Part shown: piece after piece, positions 1-8,148 of the stretch
Layout of the letters: each line of letters starts with the position of its first letter
How positions within the stretch are numbered: position 1 is the first letter of the stretch
Origin: Verrucomicrobiaceae bacterium
GTDB taxonomy: Bacteria; Verrucomicrobiota; Verrucomicrobiia; Verrucomicrobiales; Verrucomicrobiaceae
DNA length: 64,000 nt
Direction: 5' to 3'
Assembly: GCA_024232965.1 (NCBI GenBank)
Contig: JACKQF010000006.1
Span: 248,001-312,000 of the forward strand
Program-made: the position numbers and the translations under genes
Notes under the pieces: generated by a model
What the model was told of the DNA's origin: nothing
The model's input: only the letters and a program-made list of their open reading frames with translations
Databases searched by the model: none

Positions 1-2687
1 GGCTCTGTCTCGGGTGCAGCAGGTTCGGCCTTGGCTTTTGGCTGGTCGCGGATGACCACGGTCACACCATTTTCTCGCATCACCTTGCTTCCACGTTTTG
101 AGGTCTCGCTCATCTCTTCGGCGGTGATCTTTTGCAGAGCCGCGCGTGGTTTTGAAATCCCAAAGGCATCCAGAGTGTTTTGATTGATGCCGGAGGCGAG
201 CTCCATCTGCGCGCGAGACGCGGCCTTGAAGCGTTTCACGAAGGTGCTGGCTTCAAGGCTGGCCAGGATCTCGTTCAACTGATCCGTGACGCGGGCAAAT
301 TCTGCCAGCAGGTCGCGCTGCTCTCCCAAGCCCTTTTCCAACTCCTCCTGCGCAGCACTCGCAGGCGGCTGCGGCTGATCTGAGGGCGGTGGTGCTTTTT
401 GACCCGGTGCCGCAGCCAGGGAGTTCGTGGGCAACTTCAGTTGGCCAGCACTCGGGGGTTTGGGCGCGCCCGGCTTCGCATCTGCGGTGGCTGGGTCCGG
501 CTTGTTCATCGTGCTCTCGGTCAGCTTCACAGATGGTGCAGGGTCTTTAGGTTTTGCCGTTGGATCCACTGGTTTTGGCTTCGCATCTCCCGGAGGTGGT
601 TGCGGACCTTGGGCGACCTGCGGAGCGGTCTTACCGCTTGGCGAAGGCGGCTGACCGGGTTTGCCCTGCTGCCCAGGTTTCGCGGACGCCTGGGCTGAGC
701 TCGGCTTATCGCCAGGCTTCCCCGCAGGGGCGGGTTCGCTGCTCTTGGACTCGCCGGGTTTGCTGTCTCCTGGCTTGCCAGGTGCGGAGGGTGTGGCGGC
801 CATTTTTGGATCGGCCTTGGCACTGGCGGATTGCTTCAAAAGATCCGCCACACTGGGCATGCGCTTCGAGGCGATATCGCCCAGGCTCTTCAGCATCGTC
901 GCCCACGACTCCAGCCTAGCAGCCTCAAACTCGGGGTTCTTGGTTGCCTGCTCCACTAAATTCCGTCCGGCCTGATTCAGTGCTTCCAGACGTGCCGCAT
1001 TGGCGTTTTCTGCCGTGGCCTGCTGCGAGATGCGGCGACGATTCTCGGGACGATCCAGCTCCCCTGCGTTCATGGCGCGCAGTTCCTTGTTGGTCTGGTG
1101 GAGCTGTTGCTCGCGTTCGTAGGTCTCGCGAGCTGACTCCAGCCACTTTGTCATCTGCTGCGTCACCCACAGCGCATGATCGGTGCGATTCAGCACATGC
1201 ATCACAAAGGTCGCGGAATAGCTACGGGGTCTGTCTGGCAAGTAGTCCTCCGCCCAGGCCCGGACCTCCAGCGTCTGGGGCGCGACGCCCTCACGCGTGG
1301 CGCAAAAGGTTGCGCGGGTGTCCATTTCTTGCATCTCTGGCTGACCTGCTGCGGCGATTTTTTCTCCCAACGGAGTCGCTGAAACCACGCCGCCCGCATC
1401 CGCGCCGCGCCACTCAAGACCGACGCGCTTAATGCCAAAGTCATCGCTGATCCCCACATCAAAAGCCACCACCTCAGAGTCCAGCACCACTTGCTCCAGT
1501 GTCTCCCGACGCGCCACGATGCGCGGTGCCGCGTCTTCGCCGGCCTCGATGTTCAGAACCAGCGGATCGCGTGGCGTCAGGCCCAGTTCATCAATCCAGG
1601 TGAAGCGCGCCTGCCGCTCGGCATCAATTTTTGTGGCGGGGGCAATCAATCGTGCGCCATCCACCTTCAGCGCTTTCCCATCCATCTCTGCAGAGGCCAG
1701 CGTGCGGCTGGCGGTTGCCTCAAATACGGCCTCAGCGCCTTTCAAGATGCTCAGCGATCCACCGCGCAGTTCCATCACTGGCTGCGTCTTGTATTGCAGG
1801 TAGGCGGGCAGTTTCAGTCGCGCCTTCAGCGTCGCTAGCTCTGGGCGCGTCCGCGGCTGAAGCTGCAAGGTTTTGCGCACATCGCCCACTTTGACGAAGA
1901 GTTCCGTGTCCACTTTCTGCGGCGCAAAAGCAAAGGGATAGGCCTTCTCTGCGCGAGTGACCGCGATGCCCTGCTGCCCCAGGACCTGCGCCCAGCCAGA
2001 CTCTGGTTGCCAGCGAGAATCACCCGCCAGTGTGACCGGCAATTCAAAGGGCTCTGCAAACGGCACCACAAGCGGGTCCGGGAGCTTATCCACACGCGCA
2101 AAGGTGTAGCGTTCCGTTTCGCGCCAGGGCATCAACCAGCGCAGCGTCGCATTGCGCGCCGCATCATTCACCAGCGCAAAAGCCGCCACGACCAAGGCCA
2201 TCACCCCGCCCGCAGCCCAGCCCCACTGCCGATGCCGCGCCGCTGGCACTGCCATGGAAAAATCCTGGTCCTTCACCACATCCGCCGCCTGATCCATGGC
2301 TGCCTGCACCAGTCGCTCGCTGCGACCCGTCGTGCCGTCGTCGCGTCGGGCCAGCTCCACAATGCCCAGCAATTGATCCCCGAGACGCGGAAATTTCCAG
2401 CGCAGCAACCGCGCCGCGTCTTCCAAGCGCCGCTGGCGCCACACCCAGCGGTGCCACTTCAGCGGCAGCCCCAGGCCCAGCACAGCAGCACCGCTGCAAA
2501 GAATGGCTCCCCGCAGCCAAGCTGGGGTTTCAAAAAATCGATCCAGAACGAACACCACCACATAGGACAGCGCCAGACCAAACACTGCGGCGAGAAGGCC
2601 CTCCGCCAGTTTCACCAGCCAGACTCGCCGCCGGAAATCCGACAACTTTGATTCCAGCACCGGGGGGAGCGTGAGCGGTGTATTCAT
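1..2687 (-). CDS. DUF4175-like membrane protein, C-terminus cut by window edge
   Basis: An uninterrupted minus-strand frame runs from ATG 2687 off the left edge, giving 895 codons without a stop. Hydrophobic segments lie near residues 24-50, 55-75 and 155-172. A large non-membrane region follows, then a Pro/Lys/Gly-rich low-complexity stretch at about residues 630-780, then a helical region containing a MELASG motif. Three N-terminal helices followed by a long exported region and a Pro/Gln-rich tail resemble the DUF4175 (TIGR02302-like) proteins that often sit beside MoxR ATPase, DUF58 and VWA genes; those neighbours would lie beyond the window. The ATG has no clear ribosome binding site. The frame stays open upstream to a stop near 2790 but offers no better ATG. 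The coding frame is certain; the family name is inferred from architecture. Confidence 0.72.
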   Translation of the reverse strand, partial: MNTPLTLPPVLESKLSDFRRRVWLVKLAEGLLAAVFGLALSYVVVFVLDRFFETPAWLRGAILCSGAAVLGLGLPLKWHRWVWRQRRLEDAARLLRWKFPRLGDQLLGIVELARRDDGTTGRSERLVQAAMDQAADVVKDQDFSMAVPAARHRQWGWAAGGVMALVVAAFALVNDAARNATLRWLMPWRETERYTFARVDKLPDPLVVPFAEPFELPVTLAGDSRWQPESGWAQVLGQQGIAVTRAEKAYPFAFAPQKVDTELFVKVGDVRKTLQLQPRTRPELATLKARLKLPAYLQYKTQPVMELRGGSLSILKGAEAVFEATASRTLASAEMDGKALKVDGARLIAPATKIDAERQARFTWIDELGLTPRDPLVLNIEAGEDAAPRIVARRETLEQVVLDSEVVAFDVGISDDFGIKRVGLEWRGADAGGVVSATPLGEKIAAAGQPEMQEMDTRATFCATREGVAPQTLEVRAWAEDYLPDRPRSYSATFVMHVLNRTDHALWVTQQMTKWLESARETYEREQQLHQTNKELRAMNAGELDRPENRRRISQQATAENANAARLEALNQAGRNLVEQATKNPEFEAARLESWATMLKSLGDIASKRMPSVADLLKQSASAKADPKMAATPSAPGKPGDSKPGESKSSEPAPAGKPGDKPSSAQASAKPGQQGKPGQPPSPSGKTAPQVAQGPQPPPGDAKPKPVDPTAKPKDPAPSVKLTESTMNKPDPATADAKPGAPKPPSAGQLKLPTNSLAAAPGQKAPPPSDQPQPPASAAQEELEKGLGEQRDLLAEFARVTDQLNEILASLEASTFVKRFKAASRAQMELASGINQNTLDAFGISKPRAALQKITAEEMSETSKRGSKVMRENGVTVVIRDQPKAKAEPAAPETE

Positions 2688-3053
2688 AGAAGGGATAGCG
2701 ATATTGACGTGAATCAGGCTCCATCGCGACCTCCGCAGCAGCGCCCAAAGATACCTGCTCTGACCAAAGAACGCGGCACCCGGTTCATACTATAGGGACA
2801 AAGTGCAAAATACGCCATCTTTTGGTGCATGAATTGTGGGGCCGTCGGGAGGTGCCCAGCGTCGCAGCGCTGAGTCAACTCCGCTGCGGAATGGCAACCA
2901 TGGCGGGAGGTTAGCGCGTCCGAGCCGAAGCGTAACTGCTTTGTAACTGATTACTGTTCCCGCAAGTGAATGATTCTATGCGGGGATCGATGCTCCAATT
3001 TCCCTTGCAAGCCGTGCTTGGCATTTGGATCGCGAAGATTTATTTTAGCGACC
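2688..3053. other. Divergent intergenic region
   Basis: This 366-base gap separates two divergently transcribed genes and should hold both promoters. A TATAGT hexamer on the minus strand near 2790 could be a -10 element for the membrane protein, but no good -35 sits at the right distance. No convincing gene, RNA or terminator is visible. An open frame from 2970 leads into the next gene, but its extra residues look non-coding. Confidence 0.4.
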
Positions 3054-6000
3054 ATGGGCCAGATTACGCATCTCTGTCGGTGGATCCTTTGTGTTCTATT
3101 CACCATCGGCGCTCCACTTGGGGCAGCTACGCGTTTGGATCTGTTGGGACCACCCGGTAGCGGCCAGTTCGGGACGCGTATCGTCGTGCTCCCAAACGGC
3201 AACTTTTTGGTGATGGACCCGAGTTTTGACCTCACTAGCCCGGTGGTGGCCAATGTCGGTGCGGTCTATCTTTACAGTCCGGACGGTGTGCTGATCAGTT
3301 CTCTCAGGGGTAGTCAGGCCAATGATAGTGTCGGCAGTTCGTCTGTTCGCGTTTTGGAGAACGGAAACTTCGTGGTATTAAGCCCAGCATGGGACAATGG
3401 CGGCCTGATCAATGCCGGGGCCGTGACCTGGGGACATGCGGCGACTGGATTTCCAGGTCAACACGCTGTTGTTAGCGCTGCGAATTCGCTTGTGGGAAGT
3501 AGTGCAGCAGATCAGTCGGGAGGGTATATCGTGGCTCCGCTGAGAAATGGGAACTATGTGGTCTGCAACCCAGAGTGGGACAACGGGGCAGCAGTCAATG
3601 CGGGTGCGGCGACGCTTTGTGATGGCACTGGTGGCACCACGGGTCCGGTGACTGCTGCCAATTCGCTGGTGGGCAGCCAGACCAATGACCGGGTGGGCAG
3701 TGGAGGTTGTATCCCACTTGCCAATGGCAATTGTGTGGTGCTCAGCGGGGACTGGAAGAACGGTGTCGCGGCAAATGCAGGTGCCGTGACGTGGGCCGAT
3801 GGCCTGCAAGGAGTTGTCGGCCTGGTCTCGACGAGCAACTCGCTGGTGGGGAGTCAGGCGGGTGATCGGGTCGGTGATGGCGGCATTGTTTTGTTGCCCA
3901 ACGGGGCCTATGTGGTGCGGAGTGTTTCCTGGGATTTGGGGGGCATCACCGACGTTGGGGCGGTCACTTGGTGCAGTGGCACCACGGTTGTGAGTGGAGT
4001 CGTTTCTGCGGCAAACTCATTGGTGGGCAGTCACACCAATGACCGCGTGGGTTCGGGATTGGTAACGGTGCTGGCAAATGGTAATTACGTTGTCGTGAGT
4101 CCTCAGTGGGATGATGGTGCGGTGGCCAATGTGGGTGCCGCGACTTGGGCCAACGGAAGCACAGGCATTGTTGGCGCGATTTCCGCTGGCAATTCACTGA
4201 TCGGAAGTCAAGCGAACGACGAAGTGGCTGGTGGTGGCGTCACGGCCTTGACCAACGGACACTACGTCGTGGGTAGCCCCGGATGGAACAATGGAGCGGT
4301 GGTGAACGCGGGTGCCGCGACTTGGGGCAATGGTGGCGCTGGCATCACCGGATTGGTTACCACCGACAACTCGTTGGTGGGCACTTCCGCCAACGACCAA
4401 GTCGGGAGTGTTCCTGTGGCCTTGGCGAATGGGAACTACGTCGTGAAAAGCCCGGACTGGGACAACGGTGCCACCGCAGACGTCGGCGCAGTGACTTGGT
4501 GTAATGGAGCAGCTAGCACGCATGCTTTCGTTGGCGTGAATAATTCTTTGGTGGGCAGCACCACTGGAGACAATGTAGGGAGCCAGGTGGAACCATTGAC
4601 ACAGGGCAACTACGTCGTCAGCAGTGCGAACTGGGACAACGGCACGCAGACGGATGCCGGAGCCGTCACATGGTGCGATGGTCGGCGCATCACACGGGGT
4701 GTCGTATCCAGCGCCAATTCTTTGGTGGGCAGCACTCAGGACGATCGTGTGGGAAACCGGATCAAGGCCTTGACCAATGGCAACTACATCACAGCCACCG
4801 ACAGTTGGGCCAACGGAGGAATCCCCGATGCGGGCGCGGTAACTTGGGGGGATGGAAGGCGTGGCGTGAAGGGCACCGTCAGTGCCGGGAATTCGCTGGT
4901 CGGCACCACGGCTAACGATTTTGTCAGTGGCGATGCCATCGAGGTTTTGAACAATGGTCACTATGTCGTGGTGAGCTCCGATTGGGATAACGGAGGCATC
5001 ACGAATGCGGGCGCAGTGACTTGGTGCAACGGTTTCCTCGGGGCCCGTGGGCCCATCAGTGCCACGAATTCCGTGGTAGGCACAACTGTCGGTGACGCGA
5101 TGAGCACAGGGGACTTCTACGATGATGATCACTTCGTCATCCTCTCCGGTAACTGGGATTTGCCTGTGCCGCCGACGGCCAATGTGGGGGTGAGGATGCT
5201 CGTGGATGGCGCTGTCGGAGTGGTGGGGCCCGTGAGCAGGGGACTCAGCATCGTGGGGGATTTCGCGGGTGAATCAATGGTTTACGAGTATGATGCGGTG
5301 CACCAGCGACTCTTGCTGGGAAGGCAGCTGCAAAACATGGTCACTATCATCGGGAACCTTGTGGGTCCTGTGTTGGCCAAGAGCGGAGTCGCCACGCCGG
5401 GCGCAGCGAGCCTAGGTTTTGGGGCACCAGGCAGCGTGGCGGTCGGTGCAGGGGGCAGCACTTTGCTGGATGCTGCGCTGACGGGAGTAGGAGCGAATGG
5501 CGGGCGCAATCGAGCGCTGTTTGGCCTTCCCTCACGCGAGAGTTCCTTGGGTCTGGTCATGCAACTTCGGGACGGGTTGGTTGACCTGGGGGGTGGATTG
5601 CCCGCCGATGCACAGGCGACGGCTTTCACGGGCTTGGTGACACAGCAAATTGGGCGCGGCTTGTTTCAAGCCACGGCGAAGGGCAGTGGACTCAATGCGC
5701 TGAACAATCGTCTACTGATGGCAGACAATGGCCTCGGCGTGTGGCTGGTGCGGCGCACGGGGCAAGCGCTGCCGGAGTTGGGAGGGGCTGCGCTGAGTGG
5801 GTTTCGCGAGGTGTTGCAGCATCCCACGCTTGATGTCATTCCAGTCAGTTATCAACTCGCTCCCAGTCAAACAGCAGGTGTATCGAGTGGCACCGATACT
5901 GGCGTCTTGGTGCTGAAACACAGCGGCACCGTCAGCGGGGTGGGGAGTCTCGCGCGGGAAGGGCAGCCTGCGTTTGGCGGTGGGGTCTTTGGCCAGTTCA

Positions 6001-6866
6001 CAGGCCGCGCTGCTGTCTCGTTTGGAAGTGATGTGATTGGCTTCAGTGCGGTGGCACGCCAGGGCACCTTGAATTTGCCAGCGGTGTTCACGATGAAGGC
6101 GGATGGAACGCTGCCCACTCAGGTTGCAAAGGCGGGCAATGCGGCTCCAGGAGCCGCGCCAGGGACCTTCTCCAGCTTTTCGGGGGTGGGTATGTCATCG
6201 GGCGTAGCGCTCTACAAAGGCCTGATCAAAGGGGTGCCAGCCACCGCCAACGAGGCCTTGTGGCGAGGTGCGAATCTGGTCTTCCGCGAAGGCGAATCAC
6301 TGACCGGACAGCCGACGGTGATGATCAGTGCCATCGTGCGTTTTTGGCCAGGATGGAACGATCAAGTCATCGCGCAGGTGAAGCTCAAAGGTGCAGGAGT
6401 GAACGCGACGAACAATCAAGCCCTGCTGCTGAAGCAATCCGATGGGCAACATCTCGTGCTGGCGCGTACTGGGGGCAGTATGGATGGGATCGATACCGCC
6501 ACGTTGGGGAGCATCGTCACCGTCGATGTCAACCCAGGCGAGGGCCGTTATGCGCTGGTGGGTGTACTGCGCGGTGCAGCGAACAATCGAAATCTCGCAC
6601 TCTGGACCGGTTCCACCAGCCAGGGCAATGACACCACCCAACAAGCGCTGCGCCTGCCGATATTGCGACTGCGCAAAGGGGAAGTTTACAGCACGGCGCA
6701 GACGCCCTTGGACACGATTCGTAGCTTGAACATCAAGCCCGCGCTTGATGCCTCTGGCGCAGGCGCTCGGGGCCTGGCCCAAGCGATGGGCACGAACGGC
6801 GATGTGGCCGTGTTCATCACCGGAGATCGCAACGTGACAGAACTCGTGCTGCTACCTCCCAATTGA
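3054..6866 (+). CDS. Exported repeat protein with about eleven 59-residue beta repeats
   Basis: This is a 1270-aa protein. I chose ATG 3054 because it begins a clean signal peptide (basic start, hydrophobic WILCVLFTIG, small-residue cleavage site near residue 22); the frame is open 28 codons further up without such a signal. From about residue 80 to 760 the protein is built of roughly eleven repeats of 58-60 residues. Their consensus reads NSLVGS, then about 15 residues, then NGNYVV, a WDNG turn, AGAVTW and a G-rich end. The last copies are degenerate. This resembles the repeats of DUF5650-type surface proteins and suggests a long beta structure. The C-terminal 500 residues lack these repeats and carry spaced GxGxNxxNN motifs also found in the exported protein at 52820-55495. 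No enzyme motif is seen; a cell-surface or secreted structural role is inferred. Confidence 0.8.
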   Translation: MGQITHLCRWILCVLFTIGAPLGAATRLDLLGPPGSGQFGTRIVVLPNGNFLVMDPSFDLTSPVVANVGAVYLYSPDGVLISSLRGSQANDSVGSSSVRVLENGNFVVLSPAWDNGGLINAGAVTWGHAATGFPGQHAVVSAANSLVGSSAADQSGGYIVAPLRNGNYVVCNPEWDNGAAVNAGAATLCDGTGGTTGPVTAANSLVGSQTNDRVGSGGCIPLANGNCVVLSGDWKNGVAANAGAVTWADGLQGVVGLVSTSNSLVGSQAGDRVGDGGIVLLPNGAYVVRSVSWDLGGITDVGAVTWCSGTTVVSGVVSAANSLVGSHTNDRVGSGLVTVLANGNYVVVSPQWDDGAVANVGAATWANGSTGIVGAISAGNSLIGSQANDEVAGGGVTALTNGHYVVGSPGWNNGAVVNAGAATWGNGGAGITGLVTTDNSLVGTSANDQVGSVPVALANGNYVVKSPDWDNGATADVGAVTWCNGAASTHAFVGVNNSLVGSTTGDNVGSQVEPLTQGNYVVSSANWDNGTQTDAGAVTWCDGRRITRGVVSSANSLVGSTQDDRVGNRIKALTNGNYITATDSWANGGIPDAGAVTWGDGRRGVKGTVSAGNSLVGTTANDFVSGDAIEVLNNGHYVVVSSDWDNGGITNAGAVTWCNGFLGARGPISATNSVVGTTVGDAMSTGDFYDDDHFVILSGNWDLPVPPTANVGVRMLVDGAVGVVGPVSRGLSIVGDFAGESMVYEYDAVHQRLLLGRQLQNMVTIIGNLVGPVLAKSGVATPGAASLGFGAPGSVAVGAGGSTLLDAALTGVGANGGRNRALFGLPSRESSLGLVMQLRDGLVDLGGGLPADAQATAFTGLVTQQIGRGLFQATAKGSGLNALNNRLLMADNGLGVWLVRRTGQALPELGGAALSGFREVLQHPTLDVIPVSYQLAPSQTAGVSSGTDTGVLVLKHSGTVSGVGSLAREGQPAFGGGVFGQFTGRAAVSFGSDVIGFSAVARQGTLNLPAVFTMKADGTLPTQVAKAGNAAPGAAPGTFSSFSGVGMSSGVALYKGLIKGVPATANEALWRGANLVFREGESLTGQPTVMISAIVRFWPGWNDQVIAQVKLKGAGVNATNNQALLLKQSDGQHLVLARTGGSMDGIDTATLGSIVTVDVNPGEGRYALVGVLRGAANNRNLALWTGSTSQGNDTTQQALRLPILRLRKGEVYSTAQTPLDTIRSLNIKPALDASGAGARGLAQAMGTNGDVAVFITGDRNVTELVLLPPN
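3300..5340 (+). repeat. Tandem coding repeats of about 177 bp
   Basis: About eleven in-frame units of roughly 177 nucleotides lie end to end. Each encodes the NSLVGS...NGNYVV...WDNG...AGAVTW pattern. The DNA copies have diverged considerably at third positions, so the array is old rather than freshly amplified. The last unit (around 5070-5340) is the most decayed. Confidence 0.85.
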
Positions 6867-7365
6867 CCTCGGTCATTCTCTCGTTGCAGGTGTATTGTGG
6901 CTGATTGCTATTTCTCGAAGAGGGTGAAGCGAAGCGCCAGCAAATGAGCGGGAGACTCGGTTCTCGCGAATGGGATCGCATCACACGTTGAGTGCCGCCG
7001 TTGCTACGATGCGCTCAGATTCCCGCTCCTGCGGGACGGAACCACCCTTCTGACTACCGAATTTACGCACCGGTGTGACAAAAAAAGGGAACGAGGGTCA
7101 AAATCATCGCTCCATATGGAGTCCAGTCACCCCTGCACCTACCCCACTCGACTTTGTCGGGTCTAAGGAGGCGCAATTTGCCTGCTGATCTGGACTCCAA
7201 AGGCCGTGATTGTTTAGTGCGAATGCATATCCTGCATTCCCTCACCTCTCCGCTGCGTAGATGAAAACGCCGAGCCCTTACATTCAACTCCCCCATTTTG
7301 GAACCGCTTTTCCTTGTGCCTGAGGCCGTGGCGTGGCATACACAGAGCGAACTCATCTAGAAATT
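6867..7365. other. 499-bp intergenic region with inverted repeats
   Basis: No convincing gene is seen. The region holds a tight hairpin at 7021-7036 (TCCCGC, loop TCCT, GCGGGA) without a following T run, and a perfect 10-bp inverted repeat, TGGAGTCCAG at 7117-7126 and CTGGACTCCA at 7190-7199, separated by 63 bp. It should contain the promoter of the pspA-like operon. A small RNA or long leader is possible but unproven. Confidence 0.35.
7117..7199. repeat. Perfect 10-bp inverted repeat upstream of the pspA-like gene
   Basis: The arms TGGAGTCCAG (7117-7126) and CTGGACTCCA (7190-7199) are exact reverse complements. They lie about 170-250 bp before the pspA-like start. They could form a large stem in RNA or a paired protein binding site; function unknown. 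Confidence 0.45.
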
Positions 7366-8118
7366 ATGTTCCGACGCATTGGTAATCTATTTCGTGGCTT
7401 TCTGAGCCTTTTCATCAGCGGCCTTGAGCGCAAGAATCCCCAGGCCCTCCTTGAGGTGGAAAAGGAGAACCTGCGCAAGCAGATCGGGAAATACAATGAA
7501 GGCCTGGCTGCGCATGCGGGTCTGTGCGAAAAACTCATCGCCCAAGTGCGCCGTTTGGAGCGTGAGCACGATGAGCTGCGCGCTAAAATCACTGCTAACT
7601 TGAAGGCTGGAAACCAGGAGCTGGCCGGACAGATGGCGATGCGCTTCCAAGCGGTGAAGCAGGAGTTGGTAGACAATCGCTCCCAACTCGAAGACGCGGA
7701 GAAGACCTACAAGGAGCTGATCAGTGTGCGTGACACCTCGATCAAAGAGGCCCGCAAACGGATTGACGAAATCACCCGCGGTCTGAATGAGGTGAAGATC
7801 AAGCAAGCCACGGCGGAACTCAATGAAATGGCGTCGGGGATGATCACGCAGATGGGCGGCGGCGGTGAGACGCTGAACCGTCTGCATGAGATGGTCGAAG
7901 AAGAGCGCACGAAGGCCTCTGGCCGTGCTCGGGTGGCGAAGGACGCGATCGATACCACTCAATTCAGCGCGATGGCTGCTGAGCAGAAAGCGCTCGAGCA
8001 AATGGCGCTGGCAGATTTCGCTGCGGCTGAGGGCATCGCCATGGAAGGTGCTAGCGGCGGTGGTGCTGCCCCAGCTCCTGCCATTGAGCGCAGCATGGGC
8101 CAGCAAGAAGGCCAGTAA
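7366..8118 (+). CDS. pspA: PspA/IM30 family protein (ESCRT-III-like membrane remodeller)
   Basis: This 250-aa protein starts at ATG 7366 with MFRRIGNLFRG, the amphipathic N-terminal helix typical of PspA/Vipp1 proteins that docks onto membranes. The frame extends 11 codons upstream, but those residues do not fit the family. Residues about 25-215 are almost entirely charged heptad-like coiled coil (ALLEVEKENLRKQ, ARKRIDEITRG), as expected for the PspA fold, which belongs to the ESCRT-III superfamily. The tail from about 225 is Ala/Gly/Pro-rich. Known PspA proteins form oligomers on the cytoplasmic face of the inner membrane and help maintain it under stress. An AAA+ ATPase gene starts 30 bp downstream, so the two are probably co-transcribed. 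No PspF or PspBC-type regulator lies nearby. Confidence 0.88.
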   Translation: MFRRIGNLFRGFLSLFISGLERKNPQALLEVEKENLRKQIGKYNEGLAAHAGLCEKLIAQVRRLEREHDELRAKITANLKAGNQELAGQMAMRFQAVKQELVDNRSQLEDAEKTYKELISVRDTSIKEARKRIDEITRGLNEVKIKQATAELNEMASGMITQMGGGGETLNRLHEMVEEERTKASGRARVAKDAIDTTQFSAMAAEQKALEQMALADFAAAEGIAMEGASGGGAAPAPAIERSMGQQEGQ

Positions 8119-8148
8119 GCCTGGCACCCCGCCCGGCAGACTCTATTC

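Noticed and set aside
4194..5132. 312-codon minus-strand frame inside the repeat gene
   Set aside because: It is a frame shadow of the coding repeats; its residues repeat with the same period and show no domain.
3300..5340. CRISPR-like array
   Set aside because: The spaced repeats are in-frame coding units of about 177 bp without identical short repeats.
7063..7356. 97-codon minus-strand frame in the gap before the pspA-like gene
   Set aside because: It is Arg/Ser-rich with no domain, lies across the inverted repeats and would oppose the operon promoter.
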